A DNA stretch of 64,000 bases from JAQBQB01 sp963846925. Lineage in GTDB: Bacteria; Gemmatimonadota; Gemmatimonadetes; Gemmatimonadales; Gemmatimonadaceae. A program made the translations under genes and the position numbers. The notes beneath the pieces were generated by a model. The model searched no databases and was not told the DNA's origin. It saw only the letters and a program-made list of their open reading frames with translations. Location: the NCBI GenBank assembly GCA_963846925.1, contig CAWJXW010000005.1, positions 365,814 through 429,813 of the forward strand, read 5' to 3'. Shown here one piece after another: positions 8,905-20,566 of this stretch (position 1 is its first letter; every line of letters starts with the position of its first letter).

Positions 8905-10534
8905 CTACGGTTGCGGTCCCGCGGCCTTCACGGCGTCGGGAACGAACTTCTCGAACTTCGAAAAGTTCTCGCGGAACATCCCGGCCAGCTTTTTTGCCTG
9001 TCCGTCGTAGGCCGAGCCGTCGCTCCACGTGGCGCGTGGGCGGAGAACGTCGTCCGGAACGCCGGCGACGTGCCGCGGAATCTTCAGTCCGAAGATCGGG
9101 TCGGTGTCCACGGGAGCCGAGTGCAGGTCGCCGCGGAGCAGCGCCGCGACCATCGCGCGCGTCTGCGAGAGCTTCATGCGCTTGCCGACGCCGAATGCTC
9201 CGCCAGTCCACCCCGTGTTGACGAGCCAGACGTCGGACCCGTGCTCGTCGATCAAGCGGCCAAGCATCTCGGCGTACTTGCTCGGATGCCACACGAGGAA
9301 GACCGCGCCGAAGCACGACGAGAACGTCGCCTGCGGCTCTTTGACGCCTCGCTCGGTGCCCGCGACCTTGGCGGTGTAGCCGGAGAGGAAGTAGTACATC
9401 GCCTGCTCGCGCGTGAGGCGGGCGATCGGCGGCAGGACTCCGAAGGCGTCGGCCGTGAGGAAGACGATGTTCTTCGGATGGCCGGCGCGTCCGTTCGCGA
9501 CATGGTGCGGGATGTACGGCAGCGGATACGACGCGCGCGTGTTCTCGGTGATCGACTGGTCCTCGAACCTCACTTTGCGCGTGAGATCGTCGAGAACGAC
9601 GTTCTCCAAGATCGTGCCAAACATTTGAGTCGTTCTATAAATGTCGGGCTCCCCTTCCGGGGAAAGATTGATCACCTTCGCGTAGCAGCCGCCTTCGTAG
9701 TTGAAGATGCCGGACTTCGACCACCCGTGTTCGTCGTCGCCGACCAGCGCGCGCTCGGGATCGGCGGAGAGCGTCGTCTTGCCGGTTCCTGAGAGTCCGA
9801 AGAACAGCGCGGGGTCGCCGGACTTGCCGACGTTGGCGGAGCAGTGCATCGAGAGCACGCCCTGCTTCGGCATGTAGTAGTTCATCACGGTGAACATCGC
9901 CTTCTTCAACTCGCCGGCGTAGCGCGTGCCGCCGATGAGAATCATGCGGCGGGCGAGGTTCAGCACGATGAACGTTCCCGTGCGCGTACCGTGGCGCGCG
10001 GGATCGGCTTCCATCTCCGGCACGTGAAGCACCGTGAAGTTCGGATCGAACGTCGGGAGCGCGGTCGCGTCGGGGCGGATGAACATGTTCCGCACGAACG
10101 CCATGTGCCACGCGCTCGGGCTCACGTAGCGAACGGACAGGCGGTACTCCGGATCGGCGCCGCAGTAGAGATCCTGGACGAAGAGGTCGTCGCGCGCGCT
10201 CAGGTAGGCGCGCACGTCGGCCAGCAGCGTGTCGAAATGCTCGTCGGTGATCGGCTGGTTCACCTTGCCCCAGTCGATGTCGCCCGCCGACGCGTCTTCC
10301 TTGACGACGAACTTGTCGTTCGGCGAGCGCCCCGTGTGCGGCGACGTGACGGCGCAGAACGGTCCCATGTCGGCGAGTTGACCTTCGTCGCGGCGAATGG
10401 CCGCCTGAATCAGGACGGGGGCCGTCAGGTTCCAATGGACCTCACCGGCGGGGCTGATTCCCTGGGCCTCCGAGCCCGCCCGCCGCGCTGCCGTTCAAGC
10501 CACTGTCGTCCTTCGGCTTCGACAAGATTCCCAT
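8905..10534 (-). CDS. pckA: Phosphoenolpyruvate carboxykinase (ATP), frameshift near the N-terminus
   Basis: Converts oxaloacetate plus ATP to phosphoenolpyruvate, ADP and CO2, the first step of gluconeogenesis. From 10440 to the stop the protein is continuous and typical: VHWNLTAP, TGRSPNDKF, the kinase loop GLSGTGKTTLS, GDDEHGW and TADAFGVLPP. The first in-frame ATG is 10368, but conserved residues continue upstream in the same frame to about 10494, where a TGA blocks it and no ATG, GTG or TTG is available. ATG 10534, five bases after the maeB stop, opens another frame (MGILSKPKDD); one surplus base between about 10445 and 10494 would join them into about 542 residues, the normal length. 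It probably forms an operon with maeB. Confidence 0.93.
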
Positions 10535-10539
10535 AGCTA

Positions 10540-12861
<2,322 letters not shown>

Positions 12862-13185
12862 GAGGGACCCGAAAAATAGCTCTCTGAGACGGTTACGTCA
12901 CGCCACGGCGGTCGAAAAGAGCGGCGGGATCGCGGCCATTCTGGCGTTCGTCGCGGCCGCGGTGCGTTCGGCCTATCACTCGAAGTCGGAGGTCTGACGT
13001 CTGATATCTGACATCAGGCCAAGCGTGATGAGGTAGAGCACCGCGTGGACACCGAGGCTTCACGGCACAACGCCGGGTCTGATGTCGGACGTCAGATATC
13101 AGACGTCCGACTTCGAGCGCGCAGCCAAATCCAACAGCCACTTGGACACCAGACTGGCCGAGTCCCCTTCGCGCCACTGCCCGGC
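12862..13185. other. 324-base gap holding a large inverted repeat
   Basis: Gap between the maeB start and the stop of the RND pump gene. A weak open frame crosses it, but its peptide is low-complexity translation of the repeat and has no family features. The only structured content is the pair of 39-base palindromic arms listed separately. The maeB promoter must lie in the left part (about 12870-12970), but no convincing -35/-10 pair was picked out. Confidence 0.6.
12979..13117. repeat. Pair of 39-base modular palindromes in inverted orientation
   Basis: Left arm 12979-13017 and right arm 13079-13117. The right arm, reverse-complemented, shares its first 12 bases (CTCGAAGTCGGA) and last 6 (CATCAG) with the left; the middles are built from the same short modules (GTCTGA, CGTCTGA, TATCTGA) in different order. 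Each arm is itself nearly palindromic around GATATC. The 61-base spacer is unremarkable. The arrangement resembles REP/MITE-like extragenic palindromes; a regulatory or transcript-end role is possible. Confidence 0.75.
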
Positions 13186-16100
13186 TCAAACCTCCAGATG
13201 GTCGTCCTGCCGCGCGAACATCACGTAAAGGACCGGCATCAGGAAGACGCTGATCAAGAGGCGCGAGAAGAGCCCGCCGACGATCACGAGCGCGAACGGC
13301 TTCTGTGTGTCCGAGCCGACGCCGGTCGACAACGCCGCGGGCAGCAAGCCGAGTGCGGCGACGAGCGCCGTCATCATGATCGGACGCAAACGCAGGAGCG
13401 CCGCCTCTCGCGTCGCCTGTACGATCTCGTGTCCTCCGAGGCGCAGCTCGTTGGCGTATGAAATGTAGACGACGGCCGTCTGTACCGAGACGCCGAACAA
13501 CGCGAGAAAGCCGATCATCGACGAGACCGAGAACGGCGTCCCCGTCACGAGCATCGCCAACAATCCGCCCAGCGGCGCTGAGAGAATCACGCCCACGACC
13601 GTGATGAGCGGGAACTTCAGGTTCTTGTATAGGATGAACAGAATCGCGAAGATCAGGAGAATCGTCACGGGAAGCACGATGTTCATCTGCGCGCGCGACG
13701 CCGTGTACTCCTCGAACTCACCGCCCCAGCGGATGGTGTAGCCCGCCGGCAGCTTCACCTGCTTGGCGACCGCCGCGCTCGCCTCGGCCACCGCACTCGC
13801 GAGGTCGCGACCTTCGACCGAATACTGAACGCCGATGTAGCGAGAGTTGTCCTGGCGGTAGATGAACGCCGCGCCATTCGCGATCTGCACGTCGGCGACC
13901 TCGCGCAGCGGCACTTGATTTCCATCGGGCGTCGCGAGGAGGATGTTCCCGATTTGGTCCGGCGTGCCGCGATATTGCTCCTGCAGGCGCACGACGAGAT
14001 CGAACGTCCGCTCGCCCTGCACGACCTGTGTCGCTGCCGCGCCGCCCACGGCCGCTTCGATCAATCCGTTCAGCGCGTCGGCGCTCAGCCCGTAGCGTGC
14101 CATCTTCGCCCGGTCGGCGGTGATGGTGAGACTCGGCTGCCCCAACTCCTGCACCAGCGTCACGTGCTCGATGCCGGGAATCTTCTGGATCACCGCCTTG
14201 ATCGCCCGGCCCTTTTCCTCGAGAAGGTTGAGGTCGGTGCCGAACACTTTCACGTCGAGTGCGGCTTTTAGTCCGGTGAGCGCCTCGTCGACGGCATCCT
14301 CGGCCGGCTGCGTGTAGTTGAACGTGATGCCGGGAAACACTGCCAACTTCTTCTGGATCGCCGCGATCAGCTCGTCCTTCGAGTGATATGACCCGTTCCA
14401 CTCTCGATACGGCTTGAGCCCAACGTAGAACTCTGCGTTGAAGAACCCCGTCGGATCGGTGCCGGCGTCATCCCGGCCGTGCTCCGACGCGACATCGGTC
14501 ACCTCCGGGAAGCTCTTCAGGATTTGGCGAACCTGTGGGACAATCGCCGAGGATTCTTCGAACGAAATCGTATAAGGCATCGTCGCGCGAACCCAGAGCG
14601 CACCTTCGTCGAGCTTGGGCATGAACTCGCCGCCGCGCGTCCACGCGATCCCGGCCGAGACGGCGAACAACGCGATCGACGCCGCGACCGTCGCCGAGCG
14701 ATGCGCGAGGCACCAGTCGAGTCCCCGCGCGTACTGCCGGCGGATCCACTCGAACGCGGGGTTCCTTCGCTCGCGCACGCCGCGCCGCAACACGATCGCG
14801 CACAACACCGGGATCAGGGTCAGCGTGAGGAAGAGCGATCCGAGCAGCGCGTAGATCGTGGTGTCCGCCATCGGCCTGAACAGCTTCCCCGACGGCCCCG
14901 TGAGGGCGTAGATCGGGAGGAATCCCGCCACGATCACGGCGATCGCGTACACAATCGGCCGGTTCACCTCCGACGCCGCGTCGAATAGAACGTCCTTGAG
15001 CCTGTACTCCGTCCCGTGCCGCTCGGCAAGCTGGCGATAGATGTTCTCCACCATCACGACCGCGCCGTCGACGAGAATGCCGAAGTCGATGGCGCCGATC
15101 GACAGCAGATTCGCCGGAATGTCGCGCAGGTCGAGGCACATGAACGCGATCAGGAGTGCGAGCGGAACGGTGACCGCGACGATCAATCCCGAGCGAATGT
15201 CGTAGAGGAAGAAGATCAGGACGACGACGACGAGCAGTATGCCGCGGATCAGATTGTCGGCCACCGTGCGCGTCGTCAGTGCCACGAGGTCGCTCCGGTC
15301 GTAGTACGGAACGACCTTCACGTCCTTCGGGAGCACCTGGTCGTTCAGCTCGCGAGTTTTCGCCTCGACGCGCTTGAGGACCACCTGCGCCTGCTCACCC
15401 CGGCGCATGAGGATGATGCCCTCGACCGCATCGTCCGTCTGGTTGAACCCGAACTGCCCGAGGCGCGGCGCGTGGCCGATCTCGACCTTCGCGACATCCT
15501 TCACCAAGATCGGAACGCTGTTCTTCACCGCGAGCACGATGTTGCCGATGTCCTCGAGCGTGACGACGCGGCCGAGACCGCGCACATAGAAGAACTGCCC
15601 GCCCTCCGAGTAGAAACCGCCGCCCGCGTTGCTGTTGTTCGCGCCAAGCGCGTTGGCGACGTCGCTGACCGCCAAACCGGCGCCAGCCAGCTTCGTCGGG
15701 TCTACGAGCACCTGATACTGCATCGTCTCGCCGCCGAGCGACGCAACGTCCGCGACGCCGGGCACCGCGCGATACGCCTTGTCGAGCACCCAATCCTGGA
15801 GGACGTGCAGGTCCATCGCCGAGCGATCCGAGCTCTTGATCACGTAGCGGTACACGAGCCCCGACGGGGAGAACGGAGCCTCGATCCCCGGGCTGACGCC
15901 GCCCGGCACCGACGCGTCGCCTAGCCGCTCGAATACCTGCTGACGCGCGAAGTAGACGTCGGTGCCCTCGGCGAACGTGACGCGGATGCTCGACAAGCCG
16001 TACAGCGAGACGGAGCGCATCACGACGAGATTCGGCAGTCCGTTCAACGCGGTCTCGATCGGCACGGAGACGAGGCGCTCGACTTCCTCGGCGGCGTGCC

Positions 16101-16329
16101 CCGGCCATTCCGAGGTCACGGCGACCGATACCGGCGACACGTCGGGGTAGGCGTCGACCGGCAACCGCTTGAGCGAAAAGATGCCGACGCCGATGATGCC
16201 GAGCGTGATCAGCGCGATGATGAGCGGTTGGCCGACGGATGCTTCGACGAGCCGTTGAATTGGGCCGCGCCTCGACGCGGCGCCGCCGGCCGAGACGTGC
16301 TCGGCCGCGGAGTGTGTCGGCTCGCTCAC
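13186..16329 (-). CDS. czcA: Heavy-metal efflux RND permease (CusA/CzcA family)
   Basis: Inner-membrane proton-driven pump, 1047 residues, of the HME subgroup of RND transporters. N-terminal helix 1 (LIIALITLGIIGVGIF), two large periplasmic loops and the diagnostic fourth helix with GILVDGAVVMVEN are present; the charged residues there carry protons in this family. GTG start 16329 overlaps the TGA of the adaptor gene (GTGA), so translation is coupled. It forms the tripartite pump with the adaptor and outer-membrane channel genes just upstream. Which metal it exports (Co/Zn/Cd versus Cu/Ag) is not decided by what I can see. Confidence 0.93.
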   Translation of the reverse strand: MSEPTHSAAEHVSAGGAASRRGPIQRLVEASVGQPLIIALITLGIIGVGIFSLKRLPVDAYPDVSPVSVAVTSEWPGHAAEEVERLVSVPIETALNGLPNLVVMRSVSLYGLSSIRVTFAEGTDVYFARQQVFERLGDASVPGGVSPGIEAPFSPSGLVYRYVIKSSDRSAMDLHVLQDWVLDKAYRAVPGVADVASLGGETMQYQVLVDPTKLAGAGLAVSDVANALGANNSNAGGGFYSEGGQFFYVRGLGRVVTLEDIGNIVLAVKNSVPILVKDVAKVEIGHAPRLGQFGFNQTDDAVEGIILMRRGEQAQVVLKRVEAKTRELNDQVLPKDVKVVPYYDRSDLVALTTRTVADNLIRGILLVVVVLIFFLYDIRSGLIVAVTVPLALLIAFMCLDLRDIPANLLSIGAIDFGILVDGAVVMVENIYRQLAERHGTEYRLKDVLFDAASEVNRPIVYAIAVIVAGFLPIYALTGPSGKLFRPMADTTIYALLGSLFLTLTLIPVLCAIVLRRGVRERRNPAFEWIRRQYARGLDWCLAHRSATVAASIALFAVSAGIAWTRGGEFMPKLDEGALWVRATMPYTISFEESSAIVPQVRQILKSFPEVTDVASEHGRDDAGTDPTGFFNAEFYVGLKPYREWNGSYHSKDELIAAIQKKLAVFPGITFNYTQPAEDAVDEALTGLKAALDVKVFGTDLNLLEEKGRAIKAVIQKIPGIEHVTLVQELGQPSLTITADRAKMARYGLSADALNGLIEAAVGGAAATQVVQGERTFDLVVRLQEQYRGTPDQIGNILLATPDGNQVPLREVADVQIANGAAFIYRQDNSRYIGVQYSVEGRDLASAVAEASAAVAKQVKLPAGYTIRWGGEFEEYTASRAQMNIVLPVTILLIFAILFILYKNLKFPLITVVGVILSAPLGGLLAMLVTGTPFSVSSMIGFLALFGVSVQTAVVYISYANELRLGGHEIVQATREAALLRLRPIMMTALVAALGLLPAALSTGVGSDTQKPFALVIVGGLFSRLLISVFLMPVLYVMFARQDDHLEV

Positions 16330-17488
16330 TGCGTCTCCGCGAATTCGAGGAAGAGCGCGCCCTCCGCCACGATCTGGTCCCCGTCAACGAGTCCCGAAGT
16401 GATTTCGTACGAGTCGCCGACGCGGTTGCCCAGCGTGATCTTGCGCCGCGCGAATGAATTCCCCCCCCCGGTGCGACGACGAACACGTAGGGGAGGTTCT
16501 GCTCGTCGCGCATCACCGACGACACAGGCGCGAGGATGCCGCGGTGCTCGGCGTTCGACCTGATCTGGACCCGCACGAACATGTCGCGTCGCAGGGCGCG
16601 GTTCGCGTTCGCCACGACGATGCGAACCTGCACCGCCTTCGTGCCGGGGTCAGCGAGCGACGCGATGTAGTCCACGCGCCCGGGCATCGGGCGCCGCGCA
16701 TTGTCCGTGATTACGTCCACCGGTTGGCCAACCGCCACGTCGGCCAGATCGTTGGCATAGACGTTCGCCAACACCCACACGGTCGAGAGATCGGCGATCG
16801 TGTAGCATGGCGTGGTTCCAGCGGCGAGCAGCTGACCTTGCGAGATGAGCTTCTCGACGATCGTGCCGTCGATCGGCGCGCGCACCACCGCCGCGATGGA
16901 CGTCTTCTTCCCGTCGCGCACCGCCTGGATCTGGTCCTCGTCAACGCCGAGGGAACGCATTCCCTCGATCGCCGCGCCGACGTCGGCGTCCGCCGACGCG
17001 ACGTCGGATTGCGCCTGCTCCAACTCCGTGCGCGCGAGCGCGTCGTTCTTGAAGAGCGCCGAATCCTGCACGTAGATCCGCTTCGCGTTGCGGAACGCCG
17101 TCTCGGCCTTGCGATACGCGGCCACCGCCGCCGCGAAGTCCGGCGACGACACGTCCGCGAGCACGTCACCCTTGTGCACGAACTCTCCTGGTTCGGCGAT
17201 CACGTGGATCGCGGGACCGGAGACGGGAGACAGCACCTGCGTCGAGTGGTCGCCGTTGAACGCGACGTTGCCCGTCGCGTCGACGGTTGGGCGAAACGCC
17301 ACCGTCTTCACCGTGACGAGGTGGATCCGCTGACGTTGCTCGGCGGTGACGGCCAAGTTGCTCGGCTTGGGACCGAGCGACGTGTCGCCCAGCTGACGGC
17401 CCGACGCGTCGTTCGAGGAGCACGCGGCGGCGAATCCGCCGGTGAGCAGGCAAGCGGAAACGAATCCGCGGGAGAGTCGAGTATTCAT
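16326..17488 (-). CDS. czcB: RND efflux periplasmic adaptor (CzcB/CusB-like), frameshift in a C9 tract
   Basis: Lipoprotein adaptor of about 388 residues linking pump and outer-membrane channel. The signal ends in a lipobox-like GFAAAC. A lipoyl/hairpin region (about 65-200) contains coiled-coil helices (AYRKAETAFRNAK, EQAQSDVASAD), then beta-barrel and proximal domains. The frame breaks at a run of nine C (16461-16469); adding one base joins APGGG to NSFARRKITLG and restores the conserved end (DGDQIVAEGALFLEF). The start overlaps the stop of the TolC-type gene by ATGA. Homopolymer miscount is likely; slippage-based phase variation cannot be excluded. Confidence 0.9.
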
Positions 17489-18789
17489 CGGATGACCGCC
17501 CCGTAGGCGGTTGTGCTGAGGCCGAGCGCACGATCGAGATCGGCGCGGGCCGTGTTCGCTGCCGCGAGGGCGTCGGCGAGTTGGGCTTCAGCTTGCAAGA
17601 GAGCGGTTCGCGCGGTGATCACGTCGAGCGCCGACGAACCACCGAGGCCGTAGCTGGTGAACGAAACGCGGTAGGCTTCGCGCGCCGCCGGAACGAGCTC
17701 GTCGCGCAGGAAGGTCACCTGCCGCATCGCGGTGCTCGCGTTGGCGTAGGCGGCGCGTACGTCCTGCGTGACTTGCGCGCGCGCGTCGCGATACGTCGCG
17801 GCGAGCTCGGACTCCGTGTGCTGCGACAGCGCGATGTCGCCCCGCGAGTGCTGCCAGTAGAAAACGGGCAACGGGAGCGAGATTCCGGTCGTGAAGAGTG
17901 CTGATCCCGTGGCCGAGTAGTCTTTCGCGACGGCGAACGACAGGTCGGGAAGCCAGAATTCCTTCGTGAGCTTGGTCGTGGCCGACTGGCCGAGCTGCTG
18001 TTGCTGGATCGCTTTGAGCTCCTGCCGATTCTCCAGCGCGATCTGTTCGATGGTCGTGGAGTCGGGGAGCGCGGGCGGCAGCGCGAGCGTGTCCGTCGGA
18101 ACGATCGGCGCGCCGATGATTCGTCCGAGCGTACGGTTGAGCGATGCCTGCGCGTTCAGCAGATCGCGTTCGTTGGCGATGAGGTCGTTTTGCGACTGCC
18201 CGACGGTGACCTGCGCCTGAATGACGTCGAGCTTGGCGACCGTTCCGGCCTCGAAGCGCGCCTTCGTCCGCGTCAGGAAATCCTGCGCGAGCTTCTGGGC
18301 GTCGAGCAGGTTCTGCCGGTGGAGCAGCGCGACGAGGAGCGAGTCGTAGGTGGCCGACGCCTCGAGCGCGATCGTCTGCTGCTGGAGCCGCAGGTTCGCC
18401 TGCGAGTTGCCGATGTCGGCTCGACCGATCTTGTTGTTGAGCCGGAACTTGTCGGGGAAGGGAATGGAGAGGCCGAGCGTGACGGGGCGCGACGGCGCGC
18501 CGTTGAACGCGAACGGACTCGTTTCCTGATCGAACCCCGCGGTGAACTGCGGATCCGGAATCGCGATGGCCGTGAGACGCCGCGCCGCGGCTTCACGGGT
18601 TTGCTGGCGCGCGACCTCGATCTGCGCGTTGCCGGTCAGCGCGGCGGCAATGGCTTGCCGGCGCGACAGGCGTAGCGTGTCGGTCGATCGATCTTGATTT
18701 GCCCGCGTGGCACCCGCTTGAGCGATGCAACGCGGAGCTGTGGCACTGGCGAACGCTGCCAGCGCACACACTCCAAATAAAAGGCGCAT
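17485..18789 (-). CDS. czcC: TolC-family outer-membrane efflux channel (CzcC/CusC-like)
   Basis: Outer-membrane channel of the metal efflux pump, 434 residues. A signal peptide (about 1-24, ending CIAQAG) is followed by two internally similar halves of long helices, typical of TolC (for example RQAIAAALTGNAQIEV near the start and ITARTALLQAEAQLAD near the end). It is the first of three overlapping genes (czcC, czcB, czcA) that together span both membranes. No lipobox is visible, unlike many CusC proteins. Confidence 0.9.
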   Translation of the reverse strand: MRLLFGVCALAAFASATAPRCIAQAGATRANQDRSTDTLRLSRRQAIAAALTGNAQIEVARQQTREAAARRLTAIAIPDPQFTAGFDQETSPFAFNGAPSRPVTLGLSIPFPDKFRLNNKIGRADIGNSQANLRLQQQTIALEASATYDSLLVALLHRQNLLDAQKLAQDFLTRTKARFEAGTVAKLDVIQAQVTVGQSQNDLIANERDLLNAQASLNRTLGRIIGAPIVPTDTLALPPALPDSTTIEQIALENRQELKAIQQQQLGQSATTKLTKEFWLPDLSFAVAKDYSATGSALFTTGISLPLPVFYWQHSRGDIALSQHTESELAATYRDARAQVTQDVRAAYANASTAMRQVTFLRDELVPAAREAYRVSFTSYGLGGSSALDVITARTALLQAEAQLADALAAANTARADLDRALGLSTTAYGAVIR

Positions 18790-18834
18790 GTTGTCCCGGA
18801 TTGTGATCTGAGGCGTGCTGCTACTGCGACCAGC

Positions 18835-19179
18835 TCAGATCGATCGGGGAGGTGCGCGCGGGTTGTCTTGGGAGAAACGGTCGGCGGCGACGACTCGGAC
18901 GCGCGCCGTGGCGACGGTGGTCGCGACTTCAGTCGAAAGTGGCAGCGGAACACCAGCCGCTCGCGGTGTTCCATGAATCGAACGCGCCTGGCACGACGCG
19001 CACGTGGCTTCGTCGTGCGCATAGTGCAGCTTCACCCCGCCGCTTTCGACGTGCGCCCCCATGCCCGGCCGGCGGCCTTCCGCCAACGGCGAGAACGCGA
19101 CAGTCACCTGCGCGATCAACGCCAAAAAGGCGATGACCAGCGTCAGAGGATGCCGGCGCAGAGGCTTGGGAAAGGGCAT
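18835..19179 (-). CDS. Small exported Cys/His protein upstream of the efflux operon
   Basis: 114 residues. An N-terminal hydrophobic helix (about 12-30) suggests export or anchoring. Residues 42-70 hold several possible metal ligands: three His and a CASC pair followed by another His. The gene ends 45 bases before czcC on the same strand, so it probably heads the operon. It recalls small DUF2946-like proteins near metal genes, but I cannot assign a family. No good ribosome-binding site is visible, which lowers confidence. A periplasmic metal-binding or sensing role is inference. Confidence 0.55.
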   Translation of the reverse strand: MPFPKPLRRHPLTLVIAFLALIAQVTVAFSPLAEGRRPGMGAHVESGGVKLHYAHDEATCASCQARSIHGTPRAAGVPLPLSTEVATTVATARVRVVAADRFSQDNPRAPPRSI

Positions 19180-19365
19180 GTTGTGGAGGAAGGCTACCGC
19201 TAGACGAGTTTGGGCGCCAGACGGCCACTACCATTTACGGGCGGGCGCGCCCACTCGTTGTTACTCTCGGACCGGCCATATGGTTGCAATCCAAATGGTT
19301 GCTATGCATGGCCGGCGCGACCTTTGGCCTCGCGTGCGTGGCCCCTGCGAAGTGGCGGGCTGTCC

Positions 19366-19560
19366 CTACTGGCCGGGCGGAAGCCGAAATACGGCGAGTT
19401 GTGGGATCAACGATGCCGCGAGGCTACCCCCCTGCCGGCGTGGCGAATTGAATCGTCACGGTCGGGGCGCTGGCTGGCGTGTCGAGCCTAAAGTACGAGC
19501 TCGTTCCCGGAACCATTCCCGGGACATCGCTGCTCGTGGTACAGGCGAGGCCGTCCAAAC
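19366..19560 (-). pseudogene. C-terminal remnant of a metalloprotease-like lipoprotein
   Basis: On the minus strand the pieces MVPGTSSYFRLDTP and PTVTIQFATPAGG, then after a shift LIPQLAVFRLPPGQ and a stop, match the last 55 or so residues of the intact protease at 41784-43556 (MVPGTNAYFRLNTP, PTVSVQFATPGG, PQLAVFRLPSGQ). Similarity is visible in DNA as well. The frame is broken near 19430, and no convincing upstream part of the protease is found. It is the tail of a deleted or duplicated copy. Confidence 0.75.
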
Positions 19561-19753
19561 CCGACCCGCAAATACTCGCCAATCCCGCCCGAGGTTCGGG
19601 AGCATCGCGGCGGAGTCCCAGCGGTGCCTGTTGTCTCGATGACTTCTACCATCCATGGCCCGCAGCCGACCATTCGATTGTACAGAACAACCGCATATTG
19701 AGGCCTTGCTCGTTTTTGTACCGGCGGTTCCGCAAGCGAGCGTAGCTTGAACA
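19561..19753. other. Gap without a recognisable gene
   Basis: Between the protease remnant and the HExxH membrane protein gene. Several open frames cross it, but none has a start, ribosome site or recognisable motif. The palindrome TGAACAATGTTCA (19747-19759) overlaps the start of the next gene and may be a control site. Confidence 0.4.
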
Positions 19754-20443
19754 ATGTTCACATCACCGCAGGTCCGGCCGGGTCGGCGCGACGACCGGAC
19801 GCCTTTCACCCGCGCGCTTCCGCCGACAGCGCTCTGCGCCCTCGCGGCCGCCCTTTTGGTCCCAGCCCCGCTCGACGCGCAGTCCGCCGACTCCTCGGGC
19901 GCGCGCTACGCGGCCGAGGCGCCCCCGTCGCCGAGATATTGGCGCGACTTCAGCCTCGGCTCCGCCGCGAGCATCACGGCGCACGAGCTCGCGCACATCG
20001 CCGTTGCGCTGGCGCTCGGCAAGCACCCGACCTTCGGCTTTGACGAGTTTCGGCCGACGATCTACTCGGGGATCAATTCACACGTCGAGCCGCACAAGCA
20101 ATTCCTGTTTTCGGCGGCGGGCCTGACGGCGCAGTCCTTGATCGACGAGGCGATTCTCGACGTCCCGCATTGGCGTGGCGCGGCGTTCGAGCGCGGTGTG
20201 CTCGCGGGCGGCATCGCAACGACCGTGTTCTACCTCACGATCGGACGGTCGGGGTCGGTGAGCGACGTCGATTTCATGGCGCGCACTCGCGCGCTCACGA
20301 AAACGCAGATCACCCTCATTTACGGTGGCCTGGCGGCGATTCAGACACTCAGAATTTGGCGTGACGGCCATTACGACGACTTCTTCGTCGCGCCGCGGCC
20401 GACCGGCGCGCTCGACATCGGGTTTCGTCTCACGCCGCGGTAG
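19754..20443 (+). CDS. Exported or membrane protein with an HExxH motif, unknown function
   Basis: 229 residues. A hydrophobic signal-like segment (about 24-43, ending DAQSA) is followed by a small domain whose first helix carries HELAH at 77-81, the zinc motif of metalloproteases. Two further hydrophobic helices (about 105-115 and 135-160) suggest membrane embedding, which would make a site-2-like or unrelated membrane protease possible. The usual third-ligand motif is not obvious. It lies alone between convergent and divergent neighbours, so context does not help. Expression as a real gene is likely from frame length and codon character. Confidence 0.65.
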   Translation: MFTSPQVRPGRRDDRTPFTRALPPTALCALAAALLVPAPLDAQSADSSGARYAAEAPPSPRYWRDFSLGSAASITAHELAHIAVALALGKHPTFGFDEFRPTIYSGINSHVEPHKQFLFSAAGLTAQSLIDEAILDVPHWRGAAFERGVLAGGIATTVFYLTIGRSGSVSDVDFMARTRALTKTQITLIYGGLAAIQTLRIWRDGHYDDFFVAPRPTGALDIGFRLTPR

Positions 20444-20566
20444 TCGCGGCGGTGGTTCGAGTGGTCGAGGCCCAATGAACGGTCGCCGAATACATATGAA
20501 TGGTCCCGTCCCCCCAGCCTCGCCTTCCTCTACTCGCGAGCACGGGTAGGCTGTTGCTGTCGCCGT

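Noticed and set aside
12893..13189. Possible 98-residue protein over the inverted repeat
   Set aside because: Its sequence is the repeat translated (DVRYQTSDL); such frames arise wherever this type of repeat occurs.
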